Source: Streptosporangiaceae bacterium
GTDB taxonomy: Bacteria > Actinomycetota > Actinomycetes > Streptosporangiales > Streptosporangiaceae
DNA: 16,879 nt
Assembly (NCBI GenBank): GCA_030050125.1
Contig: JASIJN010000485.1
Span: forward strand, 1-16,879
Reading direction: 5' to 3'
The notes beneath the pieces are model-generated. The model did no database searches. It was not told the origin of the DNA and worked only from the letters and a program-made list of their open reading frames with translations. This document shows, piece by piece, positions 1 through 6,411 of this stretch; positions within the stretch are counted from its first letter, which is position 1, and each line of letters opens with the position of its first letter. A program made the translations under genes and the position numbers.

Positions 1-437
1 GCGGACAGCTTCTCGCAGTGCTCACGCGCGTCGTCGAAATCCCGGCCGTGGAAGACGATGTCGGCGCCGAGCGCGCGCATCGACTCCACCTTCACCGGGT
101 TGGCCTGCTCGGGCACGCACACGATCGCGCGCACGTCGAAGATATTCGACGCGAAGGCCACCGACTGGCCATGGTTGCCCGTCGAGGCGGTGACGACGCC
201 ACGGCCCCGCTCCCCGGCGCCGAGCTGGCTGACCAGGTTCACTCCCCCGCGGACCTTGAATGCGCCGACGGGCTGATGGTTCTCGTGCTTCACGTGCAGC
301 CGCGCGCCGGCCACCGCGTCGAGCGCGGGATAGGCATACAGCGGGGTGGGCCGCAGGTACGGGGCGATGCGCTGGCGCGCCGCGATCACGTCGACGAGGT
401 CCGGGATGCCGGGCGAGGACAAGGCTGGGGAGGTCAT
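1..437 (-). CDS. Threonine/serine dehydratase, PLP-dependent (N-terminal part; cut by window edge)
   Basis: This is the first 145 residues of a fold-type II PLP enzyme of the threonine ammonia-lyase/serine racemase group. These enzymes deaminate threonine to 2-oxobutyrate or serine to pyruvate, or racemise serine, in the cytoplasm. The PLP-lysine motif is visible as HENHQPVGAFKVRGG around residues 50-64 (Lys in AFK), followed by the phosphate-loop motif STGNHGQS around residue 84. The ATG at 437 has a purine-rich AAAGGGAGG just upstream, although its last G lies only 1 nt from the ATG. The 3' end lies beyond base 1. The gene starts 32 nt after the stop of the murA-like gene on the same strand, so the two are probably cotranscribed. 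Family membership is secure. Which of the related activities it has (catabolic or biosynthetic dehydratase, racemase, or threo-3-hydroxyaspartate lyase) cannot be settled because the C-terminus is missing. Confidence 0.9.
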   Translation of the reverse strand, partial: MTSPALSSPGIPDLVDVIAARQRIAPYLRPTPLYAYPALDAVAGARLHVKHENHQPVGAFKVRGGVNLVSQLGAGERGRGVVTASTGNHGQSVAFASNIFDVRAIVCVPEQANPVKVESMRALGADIVFHGRDFDDAREHCEKLS

Positions 438-469
438 GCCTCCCTTTCTACTCCGTCCGGACGGGCCGA

Positions 470-1768
470 TCACCCTCGGCGCAAGGTCAGGCCCAGCGAA
501 GCGAACTGCTCGAATGGCCGGTGATAGCCGCGCTCGATGTGGTGGATGCCGCGCAGCGTCGACGGCTGGTCGGCAACGGCGGCGGCCAGCACGGCCGAGA
601 ACCCGGCCCGCACGTCGGGCAGCGTGACATCCGCGCCGCGCAGCTTGGACACGCCCCGGATCACGGCGGAGTGGACCGCGTTGGTGTCGTGGAAGCGGCA
701 CGCGGGCCCGCCCAGGCAGGCCGCGAACACCTCGATCTCGCACCCCATCCGCTGCAGCGCGGGGACATACACCAGCCGGTTCTCGAACACCGTCTCGTGC
801 AGCACCGACATCCCTTCGGCCTGGGTGAACAGCACCATCAGCGGCTGCTGCCAGTCGGTCATGAACCCGGGATGGGTATCGGTGTGCACCGCGGCCGCCC
901 GCAGCCCGGCCGGCGCCGACGCCGTGATCCACTCGTCGGTGATGTCGAACCGGGCGCCCATCCGGGCCAGCGTGGTGATCGCGGTGACCAGCCGGTCCTG
1001 CGGACACCCGTGCACCCGGACCTCGCCCCCGGTGATCAGCCCGGCCACCAGGTACGAGAAGGCCTCGAGCCGGTCGCCGGCCAGCCGGGTGGACGCCCCG
1101 CGCAGCCGCTGCACCCCCTCGATGACGATCCGCCGGTCCGGGCTCAGCTCGATGTGCGCGCCCATCCGCTGCAGGAACAGCGCGAGCTCGACCACTTCCG
1201 GCTCGGTGGCGGCGCCCCGCAGCACGGTCTTTCCCTCGGCCAGCACCGCGGACAGCAGCACGGTCTCGGTCGCGCCCACGCTCGGGTACGGCAGGTCGAT
1301 CCGGGCGCCGTGCAGCCGCCCGGCCCGGGCCTTGATGCCGCTCGGGCCGACCTCCACCTCGGCGCCCAGGGCCCGCAGCGCCGCCACGTGAAAGTCGACC
1401 GGCCGCTGCCCGATCGGGTCGCCCCCGACCAGCGGCACGTAGGCCTCGCCGGTCTGGTGCAGCAGCGGGCCCAGCATCAGGATCGGGATCCGGTTGAGGC
1501 CGGTGAACGCCTCCGGCACGTGCGGCTCGACGCCGTCTCCGGCCACAATCGTGATCTCGGCATCGGAACGGACCACGTGGTAACCGATGGATTCCAGCAT
1601 CGCGGCGGTGATGTCGGTGTCCCCGACCTCGGGAACGTTGCGGATCGTGCTCGGCGCGTCGCCGAGCATCGCGGCCACCATGTGCTTGGTTACCGCGTTC
1701 TTCGATCCCCGGACTCGGATATCGCCGCGTAGCGGCCCAGAAGGCTCGACTTGCCAGGTTCCGGTCAC
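470..1768 (-). CDS. murA: UDP-N-acetylglucosamine 1-carboxyvinyltransferase (MurA family), Asp117 type
   Basis: A 432-residue enolpyruvyl transferase of the MurA family, which moves enolpyruvate from PEP to UDP-GlcNAc in the first committed step of peptidoglycan synthesis. Visible family signatures are GSKNAVTKHM near the N-terminus (Lys/Asn substrate contacts), the loop GGDPIGQRPVDFH, HPGFMTDWQQP (catalytic-base Asp region) and DVRAGFSAV near the C-terminus. The loop residue that is Cys115 in E. coli is Asp here. With the GTG start at 1768 it is residue 117, the same number as the Asp of M. tuberculosis MurA, which supports this start. The frame stays open up to 1837, but that longer start would overlap the divergent GNAT gene and its ribosome-binding site. 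No good Shine-Dalgarno sequence is seen. The organism may have another murA elsewhere; a specialised role in a secondary pathway is possible but not shown. Confidence 0.88.
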   Translation of the reverse strand: MTGTWQVEPSGPLRGDIRVRGSKNAVTKHMVAAMLGDAPSTIRNVPEVGDTDITAAMLESIGYHVVRSDAEITIVAGDGVEPHVPEAFTGLNRIPILMLGPLLHQTGEAYVPLVGGDPIGQRPVDFHVAALRALGAEVEVGPSGIKARAGRLHGARIDLPYPSVGATETVLLSAVLAEGKTVLRGAATEPEVVELALFLQRMGAHIELSPDRRIVIEGVQRLRGASTRLAGDRLEAFSYLVAGLITGGEVRVHGCPQDRLVTAITTLARMGARFDITDEWITASAPAGLRAAAVHTDTHPGFMTDWQQPLMVLFTQAEGMSVLHETVFENRLVYVPALQRMGCEIEVFAACLGGPACRFHDTNAVHSAVIRGVSKLRGADVTLPDVRAGFSAVLAAAVADQPSTLRGIHHIERGYHRPFEQFASLGLTLRRG

Positions 1769-1785
1769 GCAGCTCACTGTACGGC

Positions 1786-1798
1786 CATAGCCCCTATG
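1786..1798. promoter_or_regulatory. 13-nt palindrome in the murA/GNAT divergent spacer
   Basis: CATAG-CCC-CTATG is a perfect inverted repeat in the 61-nt gap between the divergent murA-like and GNAT starts. It is an operator candidate by position only. A TACAGT hexamer 7 nt before the murA GTG could be a -10 element of a leaderless transcript, but no matching -35 is convincing. Confidence 0.25.
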
Positions 1799-1829
1799 CC
1801 CCGGGCGAATCGGAAGGAGACCGGACCTG

Positions 1830-2222
1830 GTGATCATCTATGAGTGGCGCGGCGCCTTCAGCAACGCCGAGGTCAGCGCCTTGCATGGGGAGGGCTTCGG
1901 CCACGGGCCGGGCGACGACGACTGGCTCGCTCAGGTGCGGGGGCACAGCCTCGGCTGGGTCTGCGCCCGGCGCGGCGCGGAGCTGGCCGGCTTCGTCAAC
2001 GTCGCGTGGGACGGAGGCAGCCATGCCTTCATCCTGGACACCGTCGTCGCCCTCCGTGAGCGGCGCCGGAGGGTGGGCACCGGCCTCGTTGCCGAGGCCG
2101 CCCGGCAGGCCCGCGCGGCCGGTTGTGCCTGGCTGCACGTTGACTTCGAGGACTACCTCCGCCCGTTCTACCTCGGCAGCTGCGGGTTCCGGCCGACCGA
2201 TGCGGGCCTCATCGCCCTGTAG
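1830..2222 (+). CDS. GNAT family N-acetyltransferase
   Basis: A 130-residue protein with the fold of GCN5-related N-acetyltransferases, which transfer acetyl from acetyl-CoA to an amine. The acetyl-CoA pyrophosphate-binding motif A appears as LRERRRRVGTGLVAEA around residues 75-90, preceded by the beta-4 strand AFILDTVVAL. A C-terminal YLGSCGF matches the usual FY...GF element of small GNATs. The GTG start at 1830 follows GGAAGGAGA with about 10 nt spacing. It is the first gene of a plus-strand pair with the PIG-L deacetylase, 43 nt apart. Its substrate cannot be predicted. The short length is normal for single-domain GNATs. Confidence 0.8.
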   Translation: MIIYEWRGAFSNAEVSALHGEGFGHGPGDDDWLAQVRGHSLGWVCARRGAELAGFVNVAWDGGSHAFILDTVVALRERRRRVGTGLVAEAARQARAAGCAWLHVDFEDYLRPFYLGSCGFRPTDAGLIAL

Positions 2223-2265
2223 TCGCCCTCCCGAGAGTGACGCCGTCCGTGTCAGGCTGGTCCAC

Positions 2266-3045
2266 ATGGCGACAGTACTGGCGTTTCATGCCCACCCGGA
2301 CGATGAGGCTCTGCTGACCGGCGGCACGCTGGCCCGCCTGGCCGCCGAGGGCCACCGGGTGGTCATCGTCGTGGCCACCGACGGGATCGTGCGCCGCGAA
2401 CGCGCGGTCGGCGAGCGGACCCGGCTGGACGAGCTCGAGGCCAGCGCGTCCGTGCTGGGCGCCGCGCGGGTCGTGCACCTGGGCTACGCCGACAGCGGGC
2501 ACGGCGCCATCCTGTTTCCCGACCCGCCGGGCCTGGTGCGGTTCGTCCGCGCGGACGTCGACGAGGCGGCCGGGCGGCTGGCCGAGCTGATCCGGGACGA
2601 GCAGGCCGACCTGCTGCTCAGCTACGACCCCCGGGGCGGCTACGGGCACCGCGACCACGTCAAGGTGCACGAGGTCGGGGCCCGGGCCGCCGAGATGACC
2701 GGCATCCGGGTGCTGGAGGCGACCCTGCCCAGGGAACTTGTCTCAGCGGTGCTCGGCCCGCTGCGCCTGATGCGGCTCGTGGTCCGGTACGGCCCGCGGG
2801 AGAGCCGCGGGTCGTTCAGCCCCCGGTCGGCGATCACGCATCGGTTCAACGTGCGCCGCTACGCGCGGCAAAAGCGTGCGGCCCTCGCGGCTCACCGGTC
2901 GTTCACCGGCTCCCGGAGCCGGGCGGCCCGCCTGGCGCGGGTCATGCTGGCCTTACCCGTCCCGGTCTTCGCGTTCCTGTTCGGCCGCGAGTGGTTCGTC
3001 GAGCCGCGCCGCTCATGCGAGACGGCCGGCGGCGACGGCCGGTAG
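2266..3045 (+). CDS. PIG-L/LmbE family zinc-dependent N-deacetylase
   Basis: A 259-residue member of the PIG-L family, which includes MshB, Mca and the deacetylases of glycopeptide antibiotic pathways. These are cytoplasmic metal enzymes that remove acyl groups from N-acyl-glucosaminides and related amides. The signature HPDDE is at residues 10-14: by analogy with MshB, His10 and Asp13 bind the metal and Asp12 is the general base. A second motif GYGHRDH places the third ligand at His131 and a catalytic His at 128. A hydrophobic stretch (VMLALPVPVFAFLFG) lies near the C-terminus, before FGREWFV. The ATG at 2266 sits directly before the conserved first strand; no strong ribosome-binding site is seen. 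It lacks the closer identity to MshB needed to call it mycothiol deacetylase, so the substrate is open. It is paired with the upstream GNAT gene. Confidence 0.85.
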   Translation: MATVLAFHAHPDDEALLTGGTLARLAAEGHRVVIVVATDGIVRRERAVGERTRLDELEASASVLGAARVVHLGYADSGHGAILFPDPPGLVRFVRADVDEAAGRLAELIRDEQADLLLSYDPRGGYGHRDHVKVHEVGARAAEMTGIRVLEATLPRELVSAVLGPLRLMRLVVRYGPRESRGSFSPRSAITHRFNVRRYARQKRAALAAHRSFTGSRSRAARLARVMLALPVPVFAFLFGREWFVEPRRSCETAGGDGR

Positions 3046-3052
3046 CCACCGG
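3039..3052. terminator. Small hairpin across the convergent stop codons
   Basis: CCGGT-AGCC-ACCGG forms a 5-bp stem with a 4-nt loop. It lies over the PIG-L stop and the 9-nt gap before the end of the dapB-like gene. Position suits a bidirectional terminator, but there is no T tract on either strand, so the call is weak. Confidence 0.25.
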
Positions 3053-3054
3053 AG

Positions 3055-3867
3055 TCAGTCTGGCCGGGAGCCCGCGAACAGCAGCGAATCCAGTCCGCGG
3101 CGGACGCCGGGCACCTCGGCCACGTGGCGGATGGCCAGGAGCGTGCCGGCCACGTACGGGTGCGGGGTCAGGCCCGGGTCATGGCGCAGGATCAGCCGCT
3201 CGCCGGGCCCGCCGAACACGACCTCGGTCGTGACCACGAAACTGGGCAGCCGGACCGAGTGGATCCGGGTGCCCGCCACCTCGGCGCCGCGTGCCTCGGC
3301 CGGGCCGTGCAGGTCGGCCACGGCCACCGCCTGGCGCGGCCGGCGCACGTCGGCCAGGGTCTCGGCGAGCTCCCGGGAGGTGCCGCTGGGCACGTCGGGC
3401 TTGGCCTCACTGGCGAAGTCCAGGATCTCCCAGTAGTCCAGGTGCTCCGCGGCCATGGCGGCGGCCCGGCGCAGCACCGCCGCCATGACCGAGAAGTTGC
3501 CCGCCGCTATCACGCCGGCGCCCCGCTCCCGGGCGAGGCCGTCCAGCTCCTGGTAGTCGGCCTCGGTCAGCCCGCTGGAGCCGATCACCGTGTGCACCCC
3601 GGCCTCGACCGCGGTCCACACGTTGCCCCGGACCGCCGTGGCGCTGGTGTAGTCCACGAGGACGTCGACCGGCGCGGACGCCATCGCCTCGGCGACCGTC
3701 GGGTACACCCATCCGTCGTTGTCCTGGCCGGTGACCTGGCCCAGGCCCTGGCCCGCCGCGGACCGGGACACGCCGGCGGTGAGGGCCAGATCGCCGGCGG
3801 CCTCGATCGCGTCGGCGATCGGCGGCGCCGCCCAGCCGGTGATGCCCGCGAAACACACGTTGATCAT
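3055..3867 (-). CDS. DapB-like (dihydrodipicolinate reductase family) oxidoreductase with altered catalytic motif
   Basis: A 270-residue protein with the DapB architecture: an N-terminal dinucleotide-binding strand and turn (INVCFAGITG), the PSGT substrate loop, and the C-terminal signature RIHSVRLPSFVVTTEVVFGG with a later LAIR segment. True DapB enzymes reduce 4-hydroxy-tetrahydrodipicolinate in lysine/diaminopimelate synthesis and carry a His-His-x-x-Lys-x-Asp-x-PSGT motif. Here the two His positions are Ala152-Ser153, while Lys156 and PSGT remain. Loss of the general-acid His suggests a different substrate or an imine reductase-like role. The ATG at 3867 gives the family-like start MINV; a GTG at 3876 adds three residues. 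Neither start has a well-spaced ribosome-binding site. It is the last gene of the minus-strand operon that begins with the D-aminoacylase. Confidence 0.8.
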   Translation of the reverse strand: MINVCFAGITGWAAPPIADAIEAAGDLALTAGVSRSAAGQGLGQVTGQDNDGWVYPTVAEAMASAPVDVLVDYTSATAVRGNVWTAVEAGVHTVIGSSGLTEADYQELDGLARERGAGVIAAGNFSVMAAVLRRAAAMAAEHLDYWEILDFASEAKPDVPSGTSRELAETLADVRRPRQAVAVADLHGPAEARGAEVAGTRIHSVRLPSFVVTTEVVFGGPGERLILRHDPGLTPHPYVAGTLLAIRHVAEVPGVRRGLDSLLFAGSRPD

Positions 3868-3891
3868 GACCAGCACTCTAGAGGAACCCGG

Positions 3892-4128
3892 TCACCTTCT
3901 CCTGGCCACGGCGCGGACGAGCGAGCGGAGCCGGCCGAGATTGACCTGGCGGAAGAGGTCAACGGAGAAGCCCAGCACCCGCTGCGATTCCTCGCCCTCC
4001 CGTGGCATCACGGGGCCACCCGGTCCCGGTGCCGGCCGGGCGCCCTCGCGCGGCGGCCGGGGTTGCGGCGGTCGCCGGGGCCCGACGGGGAAGCCGAGTA
4101 CCCGGTTGGGCTCATACTCGTCTCTCAT
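3892..4128 (-). CDS. Small hypothetical protein with a repeated RVLGF motif
   Basis: A 78-residue reading frame that fills the space between the ybjQ-like and dapB-like genes on their strand. I do not recognise it. It starts MRDEYEPN, contains the octet RVLGFPVG near the N-terminus and again RVLGFSVD near residue 50, joined by a Pro/Arg/Gly-rich linker, and ends in a basic helix-like tail. There is no signal peptide or membrane segment. Gaps of 41 nt upstream and about 24 nt (or 15 nt, depending on the start) downstream fit an operon member, and its stop lies inside an AGGAGAAGG run. Codons are G/C-ending like the neighbours. No clear ribosome-binding site precedes the ATG, so a chance frame remains possible. 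Confidence 0.45.
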   Translation of the reverse strand: MRDEYEPNRVLGFPVGPRRPPQPRPPREGARPAPGPGGPVMPREGEESQRVLGFSVDLFRQVNLGRLRSLVRAVARRR

Positions 4129-4169
4129 GGCCCCACGCTAAGCGACGCGGCCATGCGGCCCGGCCGGGC

Positions 4170-4445
4170 TCACCAGCCGATCGCGGTCCCGTAGGCCGCC
4201 CATTTGACCTCGGTGACCGTCTCGCCGGAGGGGGGGATCTCGGCGGTGGCCACGAACCGCACGCCGACCACCGCGTCGTAGTTGCACCGCTGGGCCCACT
4301 CGGCCAGGGCGTCCCGCGCCGATCCGGGATTCGGGTGCCCGCGGCTGGTCAGAATGGTCGCCCGGTTTATCACGCGGTCCCGCTGCAGGCCCTGCGGCAA
4401 AGAGTCAGTCGTCGTCATGGGGATAACGGGATCTGGCTGCGACAT
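4170..4445 (-). CDS. UPF0145/YbjQ-like heavy-metal-binding domain protein
   Basis: A 91-residue protein resembling the UPF0145 (YbjQ) family, small cytoplasmic proteins of unclear biochemical function. The family pattern is visible as TTTDSLPQG near the N-terminus, a helix with ARDALAEWAQ, YDAVVGVRF around residues 61-69, and the closing strand WAAYGTAIG. The ATG at 4445 adds nine residues before an internal ATG at 4418, which gives the family-like start MTTTDSLP; either could be used, and neither has a strong ribosome-binding site. It lies 16 nt after the D-aminoacylase stop and is probably cotranscribed with it. Its role in that operon is unknown. Confidence 0.65.
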   Translation of the reverse strand: MSQPDPVIPMTTTDSLPQGLQRDRVINRATILTSRGHPNPGSARDALAEWAQRCNYDAVVGVRFVATAEIPPSGETVTEVKWAAYGTAIGW

Positions 4446-4461
4446 CGCATCAGTATGGCAG

Positions 4462-5937
4462 TTAATGCCCGGCCCGGACCGGACGGCCGGGCAGGGCGCC
4501 GGGCACGATCGCCCCGTCCAGCACCACCGGGGTCCCGCCGACCAGGACATGCCGGATCCCGGCCGACGGGCGGGTGCTGCTCGCATAGCTGGCCCGGTCG
4601 CTGATCTCGGCCGGGTCGAACACGACGACGTCGCCGTCGCTGCCGGGCCGCAGCCGGCCCTTGCGGCGCATCTGCGGCACCCGGTCCTGCAGCACCCGGG
4701 CCGGGAGCAGGCTGCACTTGCCCAGCGCCTCGGCCAGGCCGAGCGTCCCGCCGTCCCGGGTGAGCAGGCGCAGCGCCCGGGAGAACGTCCCGGCGCTGCG
4801 CGGGTGCGTGACCGCCGTATCCGGCACCGGCCAGGCCAGCGGGTCGGGTGCCTGACCGGGCCAGGTCAGCGGCATGGCGTCGCTGGCCACCACGGAGCCG
4901 GGGAACATCAGGGAGCGCATCAGGTGCCGGCGATCCGCCGGATCGTCCTCGTCCAGCAGCCGGATGATCACCAGCCCGCCCGGGTCGGCCCGGCGCAGCT
5001 CGCGCAGCCGCTCCTCGCTGGCCACCCGCTCGCCGGTCGGCGCGTAAGTGAGCGAGGACGGCGACAGGCCGCGCTCGCCGAGCCGCTCCGGCGCCAGGAA
5101 CGCGGCGCCGATCCCGGTCATGCCCGACCCGTACGGGTAGGCCTCGGTGCTGACCCGGGCGCCCGCCGCCTGGGCCCGGGCGACCAGGTCGAGCACCCGG
5201 TCGATGTGCCGCTGCGAGGTGCTGTTGACGTGGCAGTAGTGCATCTGGGCGCCGGTCTCGGCGGCGGCCCGGACGATCTCCTCGGCGCCGTCGATGAGCG
5301 TGGCCGGTGCCATCTCGATCAGGTCCCGCGAGTGCGTGAACGTGGGCACCCCTGCCTCGGCGGCCAAGGCGGCGACCTGCAGGTACTCGTCCGGGTCGGC
5401 GCCAGGGGCATACCCGGCGAGCACCCCGATGCCGACCGCCCCGTCGGCCAGGTCGGCGGAAAGCCGGGCCAGGAGCGCGTTGATCTCCATCGGCGTGGCC
5501 GCGCGCTGCCAGGCCGGGCTCGCGATGTCGTTCAGGAACGTCATCGGCCCGCCCCCGAGCGGTATCCCGGCCACCGCCTCCATCCGGGCCATGGCCCAGG
5601 ACGTGGCGAACCCGTAGTTGACCGGCCGGCCCTGGGCGGCGGCCTCGCGGTAGGCGGCGTCGACCGGGCTGACGCCCGCCTCGAGCTCGAGCGCGGTGGT
5701 GACCCCGTCCATGGCCTGCAGCCGGAGCCCGGCGATGTCGTTGACGTGGCTGTGCAGGTCGATGAACCCGGCCGTGACCACCAGGCCGGTCACGTCGAGA
5801 TCGGCCCGCCCCGGCGAAAGCCCGGTCCCGACGTCGGCCACCTGCCCGCCCGCGACGGCCACGTCCCGCAACCCGTCCAGCCCGGACTCGGGATCGATCA
5901 CGCGCCCCCCGCGCAGCACGACATCCCAGTCGCTCAC
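4462..5937 (-). CDS. N-acyl-D-amino-acid deacylase (amidohydrolase superfamily)
   Basis: A 491-residue amidohydrolase of the D-aminoacylase group, which hydrolyses N-acyl-D-amino acids to the free D-amino acid. The N-terminal small beta domain (WDVVLRGGRVIDPESG) is followed by the metal motif GFIDLHSHV with His62 and His64, then THSRD (His202), YCHVNST (His236), SDAMP near the end of the barrel, and the group-specific HPRSAGTFSRAL. Where classical D-aminoacylases have a bridging Cys in a GNCG-like turn, this protein reads TALELEAG, so a Glu may take that place. The GTG at 5937 is preceded by GAGGAGGG at good spacing. It leads a minus-strand operon with the ybjQ-like, small unknown and dapB-like genes. 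A related dihydroorotase- or imidase-like activity cannot be excluded. Confidence 0.82.
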   Translation of the reverse strand: MSDWDVVLRGGRVIDPESGLDGLRDVAVAGGQVADVGTGLSPGRADLDVTGLVVTAGFIDLHSHVNDIAGLRLQAMDGVTTALELEAGVSPVDAAYREAAAQGRPVNYGFATSWAMARMEAVAGIPLGGGPMTFLNDIASPAWQRAATPMEINALLARLSADLADGAVGIGVLAGYAPGADPDEYLQVAALAAEAGVPTFTHSRDLIEMAPATLIDGAEEIVRAAAETGAQMHYCHVNSTSQRHIDRVLDLVARAQAAGARVSTEAYPYGSGMTGIGAAFLAPERLGERGLSPSSLTYAPTGERVASEERLRELRRADPGGLVIIRLLDEDDPADRRHLMRSLMFPGSVVASDAMPLTWPGQAPDPLAWPVPDTAVTHPRSAGTFSRALRLLTRDGGTLGLAEALGKCSLLPARVLQDRVPQMRRKGRLRPGSDGDVVVFDPAEISDRASYASSTRPSAGIRHVLVGGTPVVLDGAIVPGALPGRPVRAGH

Positions 5938-5965
5938 GACGACCCTCCTCTGCTACCCGCCGGAG

Positions 5966-5979
5966 CCCTGGAACCAGGG
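5966..5979. promoter_or_regulatory. 14-nt palindrome upstream of the D-aminoacylase operon
   Basis: CCCTGG-AA-CCAGGG is a perfect inverted repeat ending 28 nt before the GTG of the D-aminoacylase. The position suits an operator that covers the promoter or leader. The binding protein is unknown. Confidence 0.35.
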
Positions 5980-6282
5980 TGAGCCATGAAGATCTCGAAC
6001 GGGTCGCGATCGCCCAGGAGAGTAACGAGACGTCCGCGTTCAGGTCGGTTCACAGGGAACGCGCACGTCTCGGCGGCCCGCCGGCCCGGGCGCGAGACAC
6101 CGACCGCGCCGGCCAGGCAGCCCCGGCAAGCGGTGCGACAAAGGCCGCCGCGCGCGGCTGAATCGCCGGCATGTGCCGCCGGGCAAGGACTCGCGCCCGC
6201 GCCGTCCAAGGTTTTGCAGACGGCACCGAGGGAACGAGACCGGTTGTTCTGCCGGCCCGATGCGGCCGGCGTCGGGGGGATT

Positions 6283-6300
6283 TCGCGTTGCCTGACGCGA
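6283..6300. promoter_or_regulatory. Inverted repeat upstream of the methyltransferase operon
   Basis: TCGCGT and ACGCGA flank a 6-nt spacer, about 112 nt before the TTG start of the methyltransferase gene. It is a possible operator by position only; GC-rich DNA produces such repeats by chance. Confidence 0.2.
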
Positions 6301-6411
6301 CGAACGGATGCCGTTCGACGGGGCGCACACCAGGCGCAGCAGCGTTATTCCGTGCGTCCGCGACCGGCCATCCGGCGCCGTCCCATGTAGACGAGAAGGG
6401 GTTGGACCACC

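Larger units (their letters stand above)
5938..6411. other. Divergent intergenic region without a convincing gene
   Basis: These 474 nt separate the D-aminoacylase operon from the methyltransferase-murT-gatD operon, so promoters for both must lie here or nearby. Open frames on both strands read as Arg/Pro/Gly-rich strings with no family features and no good ribosome-binding site. I see no tRNA or riboswitch. Two inverted repeats stand out and are listed separately. Confidence 0.6.

Noticed and set aside
1769..1837. Longer murA start at 1837
   Set aside because: It would overlap the GNAT start and ribosome-binding site and adds residues not seen in MurA; the GTG at 1768 gives the family length and the Asp117 numbering.
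4282..5982. Long plus-strand open frame opposite the D-aminoacylase
   Set aside because: Same antisense effect; the minus strand carries metal-site motifs and a strong ribosome-binding site.
5986..6390. Plus-strand 134-codon frame in the divergent gap
   Set aside because: Arg/Pro/Ala-rich with no recognisable motif and no good ribosome-binding site; more likely non-coding.
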